Origin: VXPQ01 sp965223485
GTDB lineage: Bacteria; Bacteroidota; Rhodothermia; Rhodothermales; VXPQ01
Direction of reading: 5' to 3'
Assembly (NCBI GenBank): GCA_965223485.1
Contig: OZ244993.1
Location: forward strand, 2,604,001-2,668,000
DNA: 64,000 nucleotides
The position numbers and the translations under genes are program-made. Below are positions 62,490 to 64,000 of the stretch, in pieces; the stretch's first letter is position 1; every line of letters begins with the position of its first letter. The notes below the pieces were generated by a model that was given only the letters and a program-made list of their open reading frames with translations, had not been told where the DNA came from and did no database searches.

Positions 62490-62503
62490 TGTTAACCTTA
62501 ACA
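62490..62503 (-). promoter_or_regulatory. LacI-type operator upstream of the isomerase operon
   Basis: TGTTAACCTTAACA, palindromic except at the two centre bases, 47 bp before the isomerase start and in the divergent region shared with the lacI gene. Half-sites TGTTA/TAACA match those at 54797. Confidence 0.6.
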
Positions 62504-62813
62504 TTATTTCGGGAAAAGTAGCGATTCAGGCCCACCATGTCAAGCTGATCGACGATGGGCAGCCTAACGCCCTGACGACCATGAGCAGAGCTTGGCGAAA
62601 CCGTTCCTCGCCGAGGAACCGGCGCCAGGGAAAACCGAAGAAATGCAAGACGATTTGGCCGCCGGCAACATATCGCGGCATATTCAGCGCAAGGCAAGGT
62701 GCATCGAAACGGATACCTCGGGAATCTGTACCATAGGAAATCATGAAAGGGAGCCTTACCGGTGCGGGCTCCTGATCCACGCCCCTTATTCCTTTGATCG
62801 ACTGCAAAGTTTG

Positions 62814-63809
62814 ATGAACACGATCCTGGACGTCGCCAGTCAGGCGGGCGTCAGTGCGATGACCGTCTCACGCTACTTTAACCAACCCGACATGCTTGCG
62901 CCTGCCACGCACAGAAAAGTGCGCGCCGCTATCGAAGAGCTTCAGTATGTCCCCAATGCGGCCGCCCGCAGCCTTGTCAACGGCTGCACGAACGCCATTG
63001 CCCTGATTCTGTCCGACATTACCAACTCGTTTTACACCACGGTAGCCCGAGGAGTAGAAGATAGGGCGCAACAACACGGATACGCCCTCATTCTCGGCAA
63101 CTCCGATGAATCGCTGGAGAAAGAACGCCGTTATCTGGACGTTCTCATCTCGCGCCGCGTGGATGGCGTGCTGATTTCTTCCGCCCCGGGAAACGATCAC
63201 CACCTCGATATGCTGCACCACCACGGCATCCCGGTGGTGTTGATCGACCGTACCGTGGAGGAAATCGACGCCGACGCGGTATGGGGCGATACATTCACCG
63301 GAGCCCTCCATCTGACCAGCCATCTCGTCGAGCAGGGGTTCCGGGACATTGCCCTCGTGGGTGGCTGGCCCGGGGTTTCTTCTCTGGAAGAACGCCAGGC
63401 CGGATACCTTCGCGCCATGAAGGAAGCCGGCCTCGTTCCTCACGCATATCCGGGACGTACGAGCCGCCAAAGCGGCGAGGAGATTACGGAGCAACTGTTC
63501 AGGAAGAACTTGCTTCCTCAGGCCATTATCGCCGCAAACAACCACGTGGCGGTGGGAGTACTGGTTAGCCTGAGGCGCCATGGGTTGCGTGTCCCGGAGG
63601 ACGTGGCGGTGGCCTGTTTCGACGATATCGAAATCGCTGCGCAGATCAATCCTTTTCTGACCGTCGTCGCACAACCAGCTTACGAAATGGGGGCCCTTGC
63701 CATGGACCTGCTCCTCGATCGGATGCAGGGCTTCGACGGCCCCTCGCGCCATTGTGCGTTGCCTACGAAGATGATCGTACGGTGCTCTTCCCTCGCCCCC
63801 GACGCATAA
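62814..63809 (+). CDS. LacI-family transcriptional regulator
   Basis: 331 residues from ATG 62814. HTH ILDVASQAGVSAMTVSRYFN with hinge PNAAARSLVNG, then a periplasmic-binding-like sugar domain (ALILSDITNSFYTTVARGVE; DVAVACFDDIEIAAQINPFL). Divergent from the isomerase-aldolase genes; likely represses them until a sugar intermediate binds. Confidence 0.93.
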   Translation: MNTILDVASQAGVSAMTVSRYFNQPDMLAPATHRKVRAAIEELQYVPNAAARSLVNGCTNAIALILSDITNSFYTTVARGVEDRAQQHGYALILGNSDESLEKERRYLDVLISRRVDGVLISSAPGNDHHLDMLHHHGIPVVLIDRTVEEIDADAVWGDTFTGALHLTSHLVEQGFRDIALVGGWPGVSSLEERQAGYLRAMKEAGLVPHAYPGRTSRQSGEEITEQLFRKNLLPQAIIAANNHVAVGVLVSLRRHGLRVPEDVAVACFDDIEIAAQINPFLTVVAQPAYEMGALAMDLLLDRMQGFDGPSRHCALPTKMIVRCSSLAPDA

Positions 63810-63884
63810 CGAGCAGACGCAGATAAAGCTCCGAGGAGTCTGCACTGCAGAAAATCATAAAAAGACGTTTCTGCGGTACCGGCC

Positions 63885-63998
63885 CTACGGCGCAAACGCG
63901 CTGCGTATCCCGTTCACTGTTTTTCCGAGGGTCCCCACGGCGATCCGATCGAGCGCTTCTTCGTTCCCTTGCAAATGGATCGTCCGGTGCACGTGCGT
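63885..63998 (-). CDS. C-terminal fragment of an unidentified gene, 5' part outside the window
   Basis: Open minus-strand frame ending at 63885 (THVHRTIHLQGNEEALDRIA, then TLGKTVNGIRSAFAP). It converges with lacI. Too short to identify. Confidence 0.4.
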   Translation of the reverse strand, partial: THVHRTIHLQGNEEALDRIAVGTLGKTVNGIRSAFAP

Positions 63999-64000
63999 CA

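Overview
The window is a high-GC bacterial chromosome segment. Its content points to the Bacteroidota/Rhodothermota side of the tree: a TonB-dependent receptor with a carboxypeptidase-regulatory-like N-terminus, a TM220-type membrane protein, a NCS2 permease with a C-terminal extension, and many Shine-Dalgarno (SD) sites and ATGA-type overlaps. This assignment is an inference from gene content; no rRNA is present to confirm it. Conserved housekeeping genes frame an accessory core.

Positions 1-15700 are mostly core genes: an ammonium transporter (5' end outside the window), a NCS2 purine/pyrimidine permease, a pgsA-cinA-recA cluster in which pgsA is fused in frame to pyrE, dnaK, a RelE-like toxin with an overlapping partner, a Sua5-type tRNA-modification gene, a sugar isomerase, a SpoIID-like protein and TatD. 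From 15735 to 17419 there is genomic scar tissue: a broken cyclase gene joined to a broken TRAP-transporter binding protein, then a gene made by fusing a duplicated promoter and N-terminus to a TPR protein.

Positions 19885-33729 hold a CRISPR-Cas type I-G (formerly I-U) locus: a 16-repeat array, a leader, cas2, a cas4-cas1 fusion, csb2 (Cas5/6-like), csb1 (Cas7), csb3 (small Cas8-like) and cas3 with a C-terminal HD domain. A plus-strand island of nucleotidyltransferase, short HEPN, phosphoribosyltransferase and a VbhA-like mini-gene splits the adaptation and effector modules. The whole locus lies between two direct copies of a roughly 0.53-kb segment, and the effector operon lies between two identical 25-bp direct repeats.

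Positions 33830-44885 are a defense and transposon island. It holds a HEPN protein, a truncated PD-(D/E)XK restriction enzyme, two inverted IS256-family copies (one nested in an IS1595-family element) and, between them, a TIR + caspase-like operon resembling the recently described type IV Thoeris. That operon continues through a tiny ORF into a PD-(D/E)XK nuclease gene. About 40 nt past its last stop codon is a solitary copy of the type I-G CRISPR repeat, in the orientation in which the array is probably transcribed. This link between the two systems is the most unusual signal in the window.

Positions 44923-64000 return to metabolic genes: an oxidoreductase, tRNA-Pro, a GntP permease, MerR, EamA, an aldehyde dehydrogenase, CvpA, DUF418, a small membrane-protein operon headed by a 27-residue Cys-rich peptide, and a sulfated-sugar locus. 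That locus has two Cys-type sulfatases, an ankyrin protein, an anaerobic sulfatase-maturating enzyme, a class II aldolase, a fucose-isomerase-like enzyme and a LacI regulator. Similar TGTTA-N4-TAACA palindromes precede both of its arms.
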